The position numbers were made by a program, and so were the translations under genes. A model generated the notes under the pieces. That model did not search any database. It saw only the letters and a program-made list of their open reading frames with translations, and was not told where the DNA came from. Source: CAYZWU01 sp964482235 (lineage in GTDB: Bacteria; Planctomycetota; B15-G4; CAYZWU01). Taken from it: 33,895 nucleotides of DNA. The stretch is from positions 1 to 33,895 of the forward strand of contig CAYZWU010000057.1 in the NCBI GenBank assembly GCA_964482235.1, given 5' to 3'. Shown here in pieces: positions 16,173 to 25,145 of the stretch (positions are counted from its first letter, which is position 1; each line of letters opens with the position of its first letter).

Positions 16173-17033
16173 CTAGTATGCGCCCCTGGGATCCAGGGCG
16201 CCGAGCTCGACGGCCCGGGCCACGGCAAGCTCCAGGACGGCCCCGGAAGCGGCCCGACCCTGCTCCGAGATGTTGTAACAGCAATCCTCCAGGCCCCTCT
16301 CGTCCACCTCGGCCAGCAGGGCTCCCGCCTTGATGGCGACTCCCTCGCGCAAGATGCCCTTCAGGATGCCCTTGACGGGCGTCGGGACCGCCGTGCCGGC
16401 GATCTCTCCGATCGGATCGCCGGGATCCAAGTGGACGCCCAGCCTTGCTTTGGGACAAAACTTCCCTTCCGATCCGGCCAGCACCTCTGCCACCGGTCCA
16501 GGCTCGACAGGGGCGTTTGGGGAGCGCCCCTCTTCCCCACTCTCGCCTTTGCTCACATAATTCGTTTGCCCAAATCGGTTTAGTATTATTCGCCCGAGAT
16601 TGATCCCCTTCTCGCTCTCGACGGCCATGTGGCAGCTTTCACCCACGACGCATCCCGGAGTCACGGCAATGATTCTGGAGGCATCGCTCAGCCGGAGCTT
16701 GTGCCGCCGCTCTCCGGTCCGGGCGTCGACAACGATCTCGGCCCCGAGGACATCCACGGCGGAGCGGGCATCGATCGCCAGGAGAGGAAGAATGCCATGC
16801 TCGACCAGGCTGACCGCTTCGGTGACAACGGCACGGCGCGCGGCCACGCCCTCCACCTCGCAGAAACCCTCCACCAACCCCCTGGCGAAGGTGTTGTGCC
16901 GATCGAGCTCCAGGGTGCAGTCATCCTCGGTCATAAGAACACGAAAGCGGGCCAGAAAGAGCCTGTGGGCCACGGCGGAGGCGATCTCACCCACCCCGAG
17001 AACCAGAATCACCGGTCTGAATCTTGAAGCCAT
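16173..17033 (-). CDS. yqeB: YqeB family protein (selenium-dependent molybdenum hydroxylase maturation)
   Basis: A 286-residue member of the YqeB/EF2563 family, found in genomes that make selenium-dependent molybdenum hydroxylases; the biochemical role is not settled. The N-terminus is a Rossmann-like loop (LVLGVGEIASAVAHRLFLARF, residues about 10-30). It is followed by ARRAVVTEAV, PLLAIDARSAVDV, IAVTPGCVVGESCHMAVESEKG, and a C-terminal part with DPGDPIGEIAGTAVPTPVKGILKGILREG, resembling a biotinyl-lipoyl-type barrel. The ATG at 17031-17033 has GGAG upstream. It is the last gene of a group with murJ (66-base gap) and the HExxH/TPR gene. No molybdenum hydroxylase, selD or yqeC is in the window, so it is separated from its usual partners. 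Confidence 0.85.
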   Translation of the reverse strand: MASRFRPVILVLGVGEIASAVAHRLFLARFRVLMTEDDCTLELDRHNTFARGLVEGFCEVEGVAARRAVVTEAVSLVEHGILPLLAIDARSAVDVLGAEIVVDARTGERRHKLRLSDASRIIAVTPGCVVGESCHMAVESEKGINLGRIILNRFGQTNYVSKGESGEEGRSPNAPVEPGPVAEVLAGSEGKFCPKARLGVHLDPGDPIGEIAGTAVPTPVKGILKGILREGVAIKAGALLAEVDERGLEDCCYNISEQGRAASGAVLELAVARAVELGALDPRGAY

Positions 17034-17099
17034 AATGCTGCTCCACCAGCTGAATCTTCTGCGAAAACGACGTGCCGATGCGCCCAGGCTCTTGCCGGG

Positions 17100-18716
17100 C
17101 TACCCTCTCCTCTCCTTTTCGGAACCACCCGCCTTCCCGCTGAAGGCATCGAGGATGCATCGGAACTCGGATGGACAGACGAGACGTGCGGGGATCAAGT
17201 ATACAAGCAAACCGACACCCATGGGAAGGGCGACGCTCACGATCTGAAACAAAAGCCCGCGGCCGGCCTCTCCTCCATCGAAAAGGCCGAGAGTCCAGTG
17301 CACCGCGAGGCAGAGGAGTCCGGTCAGGAAGAAGGCGCGAACGGCGCCGCTCACGATGGCCGTTCCTCCCAGGCGGCCGAGCAGCCTGCGCAGGAAGAAG
17401 AAGAGGATGAAGGCCTGGAACAGCGTGGTGATCGACGTTGCCAGGGCCACTCCCGCCTCGCCGAGAGGATGAACGAGAACGAAATCGAGCAGCACATTGA
17501 GAAGAACGAGGGAGGTCGCCGTGTAGAGGGGCATCTTCCACTGGTCCTTCACGTAGAACGCCCGGGTCAGGAGCATCACCATGCTCAGGAAGGGCAGGCC
17601 GGCCGCGTAGCCGATCAGGGCGCTGCACGTCCCGGCCGTGTCGATGGCCGTGAACTCCTCGCGTTCGAAGAAGAGGGTGACGATCGGTTCGGCCAGCACC
17701 ATCAGACCGGCCATGGCGGGAATGGAAAGAAAGAGGTTGATGCGGATCGCGGTGGAGAGGTTCTTCCGCACACCTTCCCCGTCGCCTTCCGACGAGAGGC
17801 GCGCCAGCAGGGGAAAGACAACGGTGGTGAGCGCGATGCCGATCAGCCCGAGGGGAAACTGCATCAGCCTGTTCCCCAGGAAAAGATGGGTCACGCCGCC
17901 GTCGCCGGGCACGTACATCCGCACCACGATGCGGTCCACCAGGATGTTCAGCTGCACGGCGGAGAGGGCCAGGGCCATGGGCATCATCCGGGCCATCACG
18001 GTCCGGAACGACGAATCGCCGAACCGGAAGCTCGGTTTGGGGATCATCTGCCTCTTGCCCAGCGAGGGGATGAAGAGCAGGGCCTGGATGAATCCCCCGC
18101 CCAGGATCGCGCAGCAGATCAGGAGAGTGCGGCTGCTCATGCACGCCTCCGATCCTTCCGGGCCTCCGGGCAGGAAGAAAGCACCCAGGGCCACGGCGGC
18201 GATCCAGACGAGATTGAGAACGATCGGCGCCATGGCGGGGACCGCGAAGACGCCGAAGGAGTTCAGGACTCCCTGGAACTGGGCGATCACGCAGATGATG
18301 ATCATGTAGGGAAGAAGAATCCGCCCGAAGAGCAGCGTCTCCTCCATGCTTCGCTCATCGCCCTGGAAGAGGGGCAGGATCCAGGCATCGGGCAGGATCC
18401 ACGAGAGGAGAAGCAGAACGGTCACGACGGTCACCAGGATCAGGAAGAGCGCGGTGATGACGCTGCTCGCGAACTCTCGGAGCGTCTGCGCGCTCTCCCG
18501 CTGCCGAACCCGTGCGAAGATCGGGATGAAGGCGGCCGAGAGCGCCCCCTCGCCGAAGAGTTTCCGGAACATGTTGGGGATCGTCCAGGCCAGGAAGAGA
18601 GCATCGGTGTAGAAGGCTGACAGGAACGCCGTGGTGACCATGTCTCGCACGAGCCCGAACACCCGCGAGAGAAAGGTGAGCATGGAAACAACGCCGGCAG
18701 ACCGCAGGAAATCCAT
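17100..18716 (-). CDS. murJ: Lipid II flippase MurJ (MviN)
   Basis: MurJ moves lipid II, the peptidoglycan precursor, across the inner membrane. The 538-residue protein has about 14 hydrophobic helices, as expected for the MOP superfamily. The conserved N-terminus is present: LTFLSRVFGLVRDMVTTAFL, followed by TDALFLAWTIPNMFRKLFGEGALSAAFIPIF. Internally, GNRLMQFPLGLIGIALTTVVFPLLAR is the family motif around residue 270. The ATG at 18714-18716 lacks a Shine-Dalgarno (the preceding bases are pyrimidine-rich) and no earlier in-frame start exists. Translation may therefore depend on coupling to the upstream gene, whose stop is 33 bases away. It lies between the HExxH/TPR gene and yqeB. Confidence 0.95.
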   Translation of the reverse strand: MDFLRSAGVVSMLTFLSRVFGLVRDMVTTAFLSAFYTDALFLAWTIPNMFRKLFGEGALSAAFIPIFARVRQRESAQTLREFASSVITALFLILVTVVTVLLLLSWILPDAWILPLFQGDERSMEETLLFGRILLPYMIIICVIAQFQGVLNSFGVFAVPAMAPIVLNLVWIAAVALGAFFLPGGPEGSEACMSSRTLLICCAILGGGFIQALLFIPSLGKRQMIPKPSFRFGDSSFRTVMARMMPMALALSAVQLNILVDRIVVRMYVPGDGGVTHLFLGNRLMQFPLGLIGIALTTVVFPLLARLSSEGDGEGVRKNLSTAIRINLFLSIPAMAGLMVLAEPIVTLFFEREEFTAIDTAGTCSALIGYAAGLPFLSMVMLLTRAFYVKDQWKMPLYTATSLVLLNVLLDFVLVHPLGEAGVALATSITTLFQAFILFFFLRRLLGRLGGTAIVSGAVRAFFLTGLLCLAVHWTLGLFDGGEAGRGLLFQIVSVALPMGVGLLVYLIPARLVCPSEFRCILDAFSGKAGGSEKERRG

Positions 18717-18749
18717 GGAGGAGAAAAATAGCAGTTTTGAACGCCGGCC

Positions 18750-20384
18750 TCAATCGGCAATGGCTTTATCTTTCAAAGTCCCTGACGCCTTCTTGCCTCC
18801 CGCTTTCTTTTTCTCCTCGCTCCCGAACGCCTTCTTCAGCATCGACCGGAAGGTTGTGACGTCGGGTGCGATCTCCGTTGCGAGAAAGAGCTCCCGCATC
18901 CCCTCTTTCCTCATCAGGCGGTCCTTGCTCTTCAGGAGCGCGCTGCCCAGCTCGGCGTGAAAGTCGGCGTTGAGGGGATCGACCTGGATGGCCCGCTGGT
19001 AGGCAACTGCAGCCCTCTCGTACCTTTTCAGCGTGGTGTAGATGCGCCCCTTGTAGAGATGGCATCGCGGATCGGCCGAGCCGAGCTCCAGAGCCTTGTT
19101 GATGTCATGGAGCGCCTCGTCGAGCCTGTTGTCCCGCATGTTGAGGCGGGCGGACACCAGGTAGCCCCGCATCCCCACATCGGGAAGGCCGTAGAGGATG
19201 TAATCCATGAACTCCTTCTCGATCGCTTCGAACTTGGTGATCCCCATCTTCTTCTTGAAAAGCTCGAGCGTCGCTCCGAGCGAGACCGAGGTCTGCCTCC
19301 TCCCGCTCGGCTGGGCCTTGATGCCCGTTCCCAGAATCAGGGCGCAGAAGAAGCTCTTGAATCCGGAGCTGTACTTCTCGTGCTCGATCAGATAATGAAC
19401 GAAGCACCAGGCCTCGGCATAGTGGAGCGATCCGAATCCGCTCTGCGGCGTGAGGAGAAGATTCTTCAGGGGGATGTACTTCCCGTCGGCCACGGCGCTG
19501 CGAAGGGCTGCGAGACGCCCCTCCTGCACGATGCCGGTCACGATCTTCCCGTCCTTGCCGACGATGGAAGAGCCGTAATACTCGGCAAGCCCCTCGTTCA
19601 CCCAGATCGGAAAGAAGAAGCCGGGCCGGGTGAGCTGCACCATGAGGTGCGTTCCCTCGTGAAGAAGGACATCGAGGGTGTAGCGGGGATCGGCGGCGTC
19701 GCGATAGCAGCGAAGCTCCCCCTGAAGGGGAAAGAAGATCCCCGCCGAGGAAGCCGGCACGCCCGATGCCAGGTACTCCTCCCTGCTCCGGTAGATCTTG
19801 ATGACCGGCTTCTTGTACCTGGTCCGCGATTTGCCCGAGATCTTCCACTTCTTGACGAAGAGCGTATAGAACTGGTCGAAGAGGTCGCAGTACTCCTCGA
19901 GCAGCTCCTCGGACGTGTTGGTGATGATCGTGAAGTGGTTGGTCTCCTTCTTGAAGGCGTTCTTCCAGTCGAGACGCCGCCTGGCCTTCTCGAACCGCTC
20001 CTCCCTCTCGCGGAGGCGCTTGTCCACGGTGCTCTGGCGACGCTCCCGGCTCATCCAGATTCCCTCGAACCGGACGAGCCCCTTCTCCAGCTGCTCCCGC
20101 TCGAAATCGTTGGCCGGAACGTAGGCGCCGTCGGTGTCGAAGAAGATCTCCTTGATCTGATCCTCGCGCAGCTTCAGGGTCCCGTGCTCGAAGATTGCGA
20201 AGAGATCGCCCTCCCGCCTTTCAAGGCGGCAGCCGTCCACGACGCGCCCGTCGAAGAGGATCAGCCTGTCGCCCTGCGCCTGTGAAGGAAAGAGGATCAG
20301 CAGGAGAAGGAAGGCGGCGGCGGCCGCCTGCAACCCCTTCCGGCCGGGACGATGTTCTTCTGGCCTTGCGGTCGTCACGATCAA
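18750..20384 (-). CDS. Secreted HExxH metallopeptidase-like (DUF1570 type) TPR protein
   Basis: A 544-residue exported protein. After a signal peptide (hydrophobic run AAAAAFLLLLILFPSQAQG, residues about 20-38) comes a small beta domain (RLILFDGRVVDGCRLERREGD), then a charged coiled-coil-like segment near 112-145. A peptidase domain of the MA type follows with LLHEGTHLM (HExxH, H242/E243/H246) and a downstream NEGLAEY (residues 263-269) supplying the third zinc ligand. TPR repeats fill the C-terminus (about 400-500). Catalytic residues are intact. I start at the TTG (20382-20384) because GGAG lies five bases upstream; a GTG six bases further in is an alternative. murJ follows after 33 bases. 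The substrate is unknown; the role may be in the periplasm or cell wall. Confidence 0.8.
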   Translation of the reverse strand: MIVTTARPEEHRPGRKGLQAAAAAFLLLLILFPSQAQGDRLILFDGRVVDGCRLERREGDLFAIFEHGTLKLREDQIKEIFFDTDGAYVPANDFEREQLEKGLVRFEGIWMSRERRQSTVDKRLREREERFEKARRRLDWKNAFKKETNHFTIITNTSEELLEEYCDLFDQFYTLFVKKWKISGKSRTRYKKPVIKIYRSREEYLASGVPASSAGIFFPLQGELRCYRDAADPRYTLDVLLHEGTHLMVQLTRPGFFFPIWVNEGLAEYYGSSIVGKDGKIVTGIVQEGRLAALRSAVADGKYIPLKNLLLTPQSGFGSLHYAEAWCFVHYLIEHEKYSSGFKSFFCALILGTGIKAQPSGRRQTSVSLGATLELFKKKMGITKFEAIEKEFMDYILYGLPDVGMRGYLVSARLNMRDNRLDEALHDINKALELGSADPRCHLYKGRIYTTLKRYERAAVAYQRAIQVDPLNADFHAELGSALLKSKDRLMRKEGMRELFLATEIAPDVTTFRSMLKKAFGSEEKKKAGGKKASGTLKDKAIAD

Positions 20385-20523
20385 GGGTTCTCCGCTCTTT
20401 CCGGTATCACGATCGAGTCGGAACCATGTTATAGTATTCGGATAACAAAAGAAACGAACATGAATCGCCGCGGCCGGGAAAAACCTCCTGGAGCCGCGGC
20501 TCGGTCGTATAAAAAGAGACTGC

Positions 20524-21318
20524 ATGAACTTCTACCTCTTCCCGCTGCTCGTGCTGGGCGGCATGGCGGCCGGCTTCATCAACACCCTGGCCGGAGGCGG
20601 CTCGATGCTGACCCTCCCGCTCCTGATCATGCTCGGCCTGCCGGCCGACGTGGCCAACGGAACGAACCGCGTCGGCGTGATCGTGCAGAACATCACCGGG
20701 GTGCTCGGCTTTCGGTCGAAGGGCGTCAAGCAGGGAAAGCTGAGCTACTGGCTCTGCCTCCCTGCCGGGATCGGTGCGGTGGCCGGCGCCGGCGTGGCCG
20801 TGACGATCCCGGCCGAAACACTGGAGCGGATCTTCGGTGTCGTGCTCGTCTTCCTCTGCGGCACGATCCTTCTGCGGCCGTCGAGCTGGCTCAAGGGCAG
20901 GGATCCCGACGCCCTCAACCGCGGCATCTCGACAAGGACCTTCTGCGTCTTCCTCGTGGTGGGATTCTGGGGCGGCTTCGCCCAGGTGGGTGTGGGCTTC
21001 CTCTTTCTCGCCGGTCTCGTGCTCAGCGCCGACCTCGATCTGGTCACGGCCAACGCGGTGAAGATCTTCGTGATCCTGGTCTTCACCATCTTCTCGTTCA
21101 TGGTCTTTCTCGCCAACGATCAGATCGAGATAGCGGCCGGTCTCGTCATGGCCGTGGGGCACGCGATCGGAGCCTGGATCGCGTCGGTCACGTCGGTGAA
21201 GAGGGGCGCCGGCTGGGTCCGCAACTTCCTGATCGCCGCGGCCCTACTCGCGTCGATGAAGCTGCTCGGCGTCTTCGACCTGCTGATCGGCCTCGTCTTC
21301 ACCGGAACAGGCAGCTGA
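20524..21318 (+). CDS. TauE/SafE family (UPF0721) membrane permease
   Basis: A 264-residue integral membrane protein with about eight hydrophobic helices. It shows the family's N-terminal motif GGMAAGFINTLAGGGSMLTLPLL and its pseudo-repeat FWGGFAQVGVGFLFLAGLVL in the second half. Members export or import small sulfur or carbon anions (sulfite, sulfoacetate and similar), and the substrate here cannot be deduced. The ATG at 20524 follows a purine-rich stretch (AAAAAGAGAC). It is transcribed divergently from the HExxH/TPR gene, with a TATAGT sequence at 20430-20435 that may be part of its promoter. It converges on the glycerophosphodiesterase gene with a 13-base gap. Confidence 0.9.
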   Translation: MNFYLFPLLVLGGMAAGFINTLAGGGSMLTLPLLIMLGLPADVANGTNRVGVIVQNITGVLGFRSKGVKQGKLSYWLCLPAGIGAVAGAGVAVTIPAETLERIFGVVLVFLCGTILLRPSSWLKGRDPDALNRGISTRTFCVFLVVGFWGGFAQVGVGFLFLAGLVLSADLDLVTANAVKIFVILVFTIFSFMVFLANDQIEIAAGLVMAVGHAIGAWIASVTSVKRGAGWVRNFLIAAALLASMKLLGVFDLLIGLVFTGTGS

Positions 21319-21331
21319 AAGCCATTCGGGC

Positions 21332-22336
21332 TCAATCGCTTCCTGCGGCTTCCACGGGCGCATCGATCCGGCGGCTGTCCAGGATCTCCTTCAGCAGCTG
21401 CGGATAGTCGGTGATGATCCCGTTCACCCCCGCGTCGATCAGCCGTTCCATCTCCCTTTTGCCGTTCACCGTCCAGACGTTGACCGCCACGCCGAAACGC
21501 TGGGCCGCGACGATGTCGGAGCCGTTCGTCAGCGGGTACTCGACGGGCCGCCCGTCGCCCAGACCGAGCACCAGACCGGAAGGGTGCCAGGCCTCGCCGC
21601 CGATCAGCTGCCTGACATAGCGGCCCGGCTCGGCGATCCGGTCCACGGAAAGGGGAGCCGCGGCCAGTTCGGGCGCCAGCCTCTTGACGCGGAGGCAAAC
21701 GTCGTGATCGAAGGAGGAGATCACCGCCCGGCCCGGATCCTCCATCTGCCGGACATTCTTCACCACCTTCTGCACGATGCCTTCGTAGAAGCGCGGGATC
21801 TGCTTGATCTCCACGTTGACGGCCAGGTTCAGATCCTCGACAAGCGCGAGGGCTTCCTTCAAGGTGGGGATCTTCTCGCCGCGATACGACCTGGCCATGG
21901 CATCGGTCACCTCGCCCGAGGCGATGGTGCCGTAGGGATCGCCATCAACGAACCACGATCCCGCGTCGAGCGTCTTCAGCCATCCGAGTGTCAGGGAGGA
22001 GACCATGACATCCTTCTTCAGCCCCCACTCGTCGTAGAAGCGCTCGATATCAGTCGTGCGCTCCAGCGTGTCGTCGTGGATGACCACGGGAATCCCGTCG
22101 GTGGTGAGGTGCACGTCGAGCTCCACCATGTCGGCCCCGGCCAGGGCCGCCATCCGGATGGCTGCCAGCGTGTTCTCCGGCGCCAGGCTCCGGGCGCCGC
22201 GGTGGGCGATGTTTTTCACGCCGGAAGGCAGATCGCCGATCGCGTCGGGGGTCGTGCAGCCCGCGCCGATCAGCACGAAGAGAAGGATCAGGCAGATCGC
22301 CGAGGAAAAGCGGAACTTCAGAGGGAATCGCCGCAT
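21332..22336 (-). CDS. Glycerophosphodiester phosphodiesterase, lipoprotein
   Basis: A GDPD-family enzyme hydrolysing glycerophosphodiesters to glycerol-3-phosphate and an alcohol. The 334-residue protein starts with a lipoprotein signal (hydrophobic core and VLIGAGC, lipidated C27), so it is anchored outside the inner membrane. Catalytic motifs are intact: AHRGA (H45, R46), PENT, VELDVHLTTDGIPVVIHDDTLERTT (E73, D75, H88) and NVEIK. Near the C-terminus, VNVWTVNGKREMERLIDAGVNGIITDYP is typical of the family. The ATG at 22334-22336 has GGAGG. It is the distal gene of a minus-strand series, 79 bases after yqeY. Confidence 0.95.
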   Translation of the reverse strand: MRRFPLKFRFSSAICLILLFVLIGAGCTTPDAIGDLPSGVKNIAHRGARSLAPENTLAAIRMAALAGADMVELDVHLTTDGIPVVIHDDTLERTTDIERFYDEWGLKKDVMVSSLTLGWLKTLDAGSWFVDGDPYGTIASGEVTDAMARSYRGEKIPTLKEALALVEDLNLAVNVEIKQIPRFYEGIVQKVVKNVRQMEDPGRAVISSFDHDVCLRVKRLAPELAAAPLSVDRIAEPGRYVRQLIGGEAWHPSGLVLGLGDGRPVEYPLTNGSDIVAAQRFGVAVNVWTVNGKREMERLIDAGVNGIITDYPQLLKEILDSRRIDAPVEAAGSD

Positions 22337-22415
22337 CGGATCCTCCAGCTCATGCAGAAATAATTCGAGGGTTCTTCTTTCCCGATCAGACAGTCACGCC
22401 GGGACCGGACGGGGA

Positions 22416-22868
22416 TCAGCCCTTCAACCGGTCGTGCACGAGCCGGCGTACCGTGTTGCCGTCGGCGCGGCCCTTGGTCTTGGGCATGACGATCTTCATC
22501 ACCTTGCCGATTTCCTTGGGCGTCTCGGCGCCGCTCTCGGCGATCGCCTCGTCCACCATGCGCCCGAGCTCATCCTCGGAGAGCTCTTCGGGAAGATAGA
22601 TGGAGATGATCTCCACCTCGCGCTCCTCCTGCTCGACCAGGTCGAGGCGGCCGCCTTGCTTGTACTGCTCGATCGACTGGAGACGGGTCTTCACGGCCCG
22701 GACCAGGGCGGCGATCACGATCTCGTCCGTCACGTCGTCCCTGCTGTTCATGTCGATGGCCAGGTTCTTGATCTCCGAGAGGAGCATCCTGTAGATCCCC
22801 ACGTCCTCCTTCCGGCCTTCCTTCATGGCTGCCTTGAGGTCGTTGTTGATGTTCTCGAAAAGCCCCAT
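22416..22868 (-). CDS. yqeY: YqeY/GatB-like domain protein
   Basis: A 150-residue cytoplasmic protein of the YqeY family, related to the tail domain of GatB and suspected to bind tRNA-like or aminoacyl-transfer components; its function is not established. The characteristic sequence is present: MKEGRKEDVGIYRMLLSEIKN in the first helices, AVKTRLQSIEQYKQGGRLDLVEQEEREVEIISIYLP centrally, and GKVMKIVMPKTKGRADGNTVRRLVHDRL at the end. The length matches the family (about 148). The ATG at 22866-22868 has GGAGGTG. Genes on both sides are on the same strand at 64 and 79 bases. Confidence 0.93.
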   Translation of the reverse strand: MGLFENINNDLKAAMKEGRKEDVGIYRMLLSEIKNLAIDMNSRDDVTDEIVIAALVRAVKTRLQSIEQYKQGGRLDLVEQEEREVEIISIYLPEELSEDELGRMVDEAIAESGAETPKEIGKVMKIVMPKTKGRADGNTVRRLVHDRLKG

Positions 22869-22932
22869 GCTTCACCTCCAAAAATCGGTTATCTGTCACG
22901 GCCATGGCCGGCGTACGGCAATTCTAACCGCA

Positions 22933-24126
22933 TCACCCCCCATCTTCTCCCATATTCAGGGGATCGAAATCCTCGAGCGGATCGAATCCCTCGACGGAGA
23001 AGGGAGAAAGACGATCCTTGCCCCCCTCCAGATCGAGATAGGGCTCCACGATCGCGGCCTTGATCGCGGCTTCCTGGGTGCGCGACGGATCATAGGTGAT
23101 TCGGATCACCGCCAGGCCGGGGCCGGGCCAGGCTTCCAGGCCAAGATAGCCCTCGACCTCGAGGAGGTCGTCGCGGTCGAGGAAGAAGACCAGCAGGTTG
23201 GCGTTGCCCCTGCATTCGAGCCCGCCGATCTCGAGCTCCATCGCGGCGGTCCCGGCCGGAATCTCGCCGCGGCTCCACTGGAAGGACGGCAGGGGCCAGA
23301 ACGAGGCGGCGCATACGCCGGCCAGCAGGACGAGGAGCACGGTAGGCACGGCAACGGCCCGCGTCAATCTCCTGGTCTTCCCGCCGGGCAGATCCCAGCC
23401 GATCGCCAGCTCCTCCGGGCAGGCGTCCACGCAGTCGAGACAGGACGTGCACCGGGCGTGTGTGACCCTGTCGACGCGGTCCACGGGGATCGCCATGGGG
23501 CAGCTTCTGGCGCACTTCCCGCAGTCGAGGCAGGCGTCGGCGCTCCGCCACACGCGGGCGATCCCGAACCGCGACAGCGGATTGAGCACAACGGCCATGG
23601 GGCAGAGCCACCGGCAGAACGGCACGGTGACGACGAGCGAGCCCACGACGATGGCGCCGGCAACGATGTAGGCCCAGAAGGTGATGTCCTCGCCATGACG
23701 GCTGAGCAGGGCGTAGCAGGGATCGAATCCACGGAAGAGCAGTTCCCCGGACTTCCAGGTGATGGTGATGATCACCGCTGCGATCGGATACTTGAGAAGG
23801 GAAAGGACCGCGTCAACGCGACGCGGAACACGAACCGGCTTGAGCCCGAAAAACGAGGCGGTCTTCTGAAGCCATTCCGAGATGGCGCCGATGGGACAGA
23901 CGTAGCCGCAGAACGCCCGCCTGAGCAGCAGGGTCAGAAGAAGAACGGAGCCCAGGATGTAGAAGTTGGACACCCCGAGGGAGCAGACCATGTTGCCTTC
24001 GTTGAAGTAGGTGTAGAGCGCCTCCACCCCGCCGAAGGGGCACCAGCGCTCCGCGTTCCCCTGAACGAGGAACACACCGACCACCAGGAGGCAAAGGAAA
24101 CCGAGTTGAACGGCGCTGCGCATCAT
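22933..24126 (-). CDS. NapH/CcoG-like membrane polyferredoxin with a C-terminal HMA-like tail
   Basis: A 397-residue inner-membrane iron-sulfur protein. Transmembrane helices (about 5-22, 55-70, 107-123, 150-170, 255-277) are combined with membrane-edge motifs CGYVCPIG (73-80) and CRWLCPMAV (171-179), the pattern of NapH and CcoG/RdxA proteins. Two [4Fe-4S] motifs follow: CLDCGKCARSCP (199-210) and CTSCLDCVDACP (226-237). Residues about 290-370 form an extra extracytoplasmic or soluble domain whose strand pattern (MELEIGGLECRGNANLLVFFL, ending ITYDPSRTQEAAIKAAI) looks like a heavy-metal-associated fold reduced to one cysteine. It begins 9 bases after the stop of the exported Cys-tail TPR gene, so the two are surely co-transcribed. 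The electron donor and acceptor are unknown; a role in electron transfer or in metal-centre maturation fits. Confidence 0.88.
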   Translation of the reverse strand: MMRSAVQLGFLCLLVVGVFLVQGNAERWCPFGGVEALYTYFNEGNMVCSLGVSNFYILGSVLLLTLLLRRAFCGYVCPIGAISEWLQKTASFFGLKPVRVPRRVDAVLSLLKYPIAAVIITITWKSGELLFRGFDPCYALLSRHGEDITFWAYIVAGAIVVGSLVVTVPFCRWLCPMAVVLNPLSRFGIARVWRSADACLDCGKCARSCPMAIPVDRVDRVTHARCTSCLDCVDACPEELAIGWDLPGGKTRRLTRAVAVPTVLLVLLAGVCAASFWPLPSFQWSRGEIPAGTAAMELEIGGLECRGNANLLVFFLDRDDLLEVEGYLGLEAWPGPGLAVIRITYDPSRTQEAAIKAAIVEPYLDLEGGKDRLSPFSVEGFDPLEDFDPLNMGEDGG

Positions 24127-24135
24127 TTCTGGCCG

Positions 24136-25008
24136 CTACTTGTCCTTCGACTCCTTGCCGGAACTGCTGCATCCCGCCTTCTTGGGGCATGTGCTGCAGC
24201 TCGTGCCGCCGGAGCAGTCCGATTCCTTGATCTTCGATTTTGTCTTCATGACATCGGAGAACGCCGCCTTGGCAGCGAGGGGCTTGAAATCGACGCAGCC
24301 CTTCACGAAGCCCTTGACCAGGTCGAGGCTGGAAGGCGGAGTCTTCTCGAAGCAGAGCTTCAGAGCCTTGATCGCCTCGCCTTCGTTGCCCAGCAGGGAG
24401 TCGAGGCGGGCGAAGTCGTAGAGCACGCCCGTCGCCGTATCCCCGGAGATCTGCAGCCGCTGCCGCACCTTGATCGCATCGTCGATCCGGTTCAGGCGGG
24501 CCAGCGTGATGCCGAAGTAGAGGCGGTTCTGGAGATCGAGATCCTTCTTGTCGAGGCCTTTCAACACGGCCAGCGCCTCGGCGTTCTTCTGCAGCTCCAG
24601 AAGAGTCTCCACCAGCAGGGAGCCCGACAGGGCGCTCTTCAGCTTCTCGTGCGCCATCCGGTCGAGCTTAAGCGCCTCCGAATGGACTCCGTTCTTGAGA
24701 TAGAAGGAGTGGAGGGAGAGGACCATCTTCTTCCACTTGTCGGACACGTCGTTCGCGGCCACGTAGCGCCGGATCGCCACGACGCGGCGGATCAGCAGCG
24801 CCTTGTCCGAATACTCCTTGTTGCCCGGCTCGGCCCTTGCGGCAGCCATGTAGGCGTTCATGGATCCCTCGACATCGCCCTCCTTCAGGAGAGTGCCGCC
24901 CTTCTCGAAGAGGCTGGCCGCTTCGGATGGAGCCTGCTCCTCGGAAACAGCCGGAATCGCGGGAAAAAGAAACACGACCAGGAAGAACAAAGAAAAACGC
25001 AGTGACAT
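24136..25008 (-). CDS. Exported TPR protein with a four-cysteine C-terminal tail
   Basis: A 290-residue protein with a signal peptide (MSLRFSLFFLVVFLFPAIPAVS, cleavage about residue 22). Helical TPR-like repeats run from about residue 28 to 235 (SLFEKGGTLLKEGDVEGSMNAYMAAARAEPGN, LLVETLLELQKNAEALAVLKGL, ARLDSLLGNEGEAIKALKLCFE). The last 28 residues are low-complexity Ser/Gly/Lys with four cysteines at about 265, 271, 274 and 280, spaced C-x5-C-x2-C-x5-C. This resembles metal-binding tails but is not a known motif. The frame extends up to 25149, but the ATG at 25006-25008 has GGAGG upstream and starts the signal peptide. The polyferredoxin gene begins 9 bases downstream, so joint function in redox or metal handling is likely. 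I do not recognise a named family. Confidence 0.82.
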   Translation of the reverse strand: MSLRFSLFFLVVFLFPAIPAVSEEQAPSEAASLFEKGGTLLKEGDVEGSMNAYMAAARAEPGNKEYSDKALLIRRVVAIRRYVAANDVSDKWKKMVLSLHSFYLKNGVHSEALKLDRMAHEKLKSALSGSLLVETLLELQKNAEALAVLKGLDKKDLDLQNRLYFGITLARLNRIDDAIKVRQRLQISGDTATGVLYDFARLDSLLGNEGEAIKALKLCFEKTPPSSLDLVKGFVKGCVDFKPLAAKAAFSDVMKTKSKIKESDCSGGTSCSTCPKKAGCSSSGKESKDK

Positions 25009-25145
25009 GGAACAATCCTCCGAAGGATGTTGTTTCCGAAAAAGAGTAATATCCTCGATATCAATACAATAATATCCGTGAAACGTACAGTAAAACCGCA
25101 GCCGCCCACGAAAATCGGCAGGGAAAGAACAGAAAAGAGAGGCGC

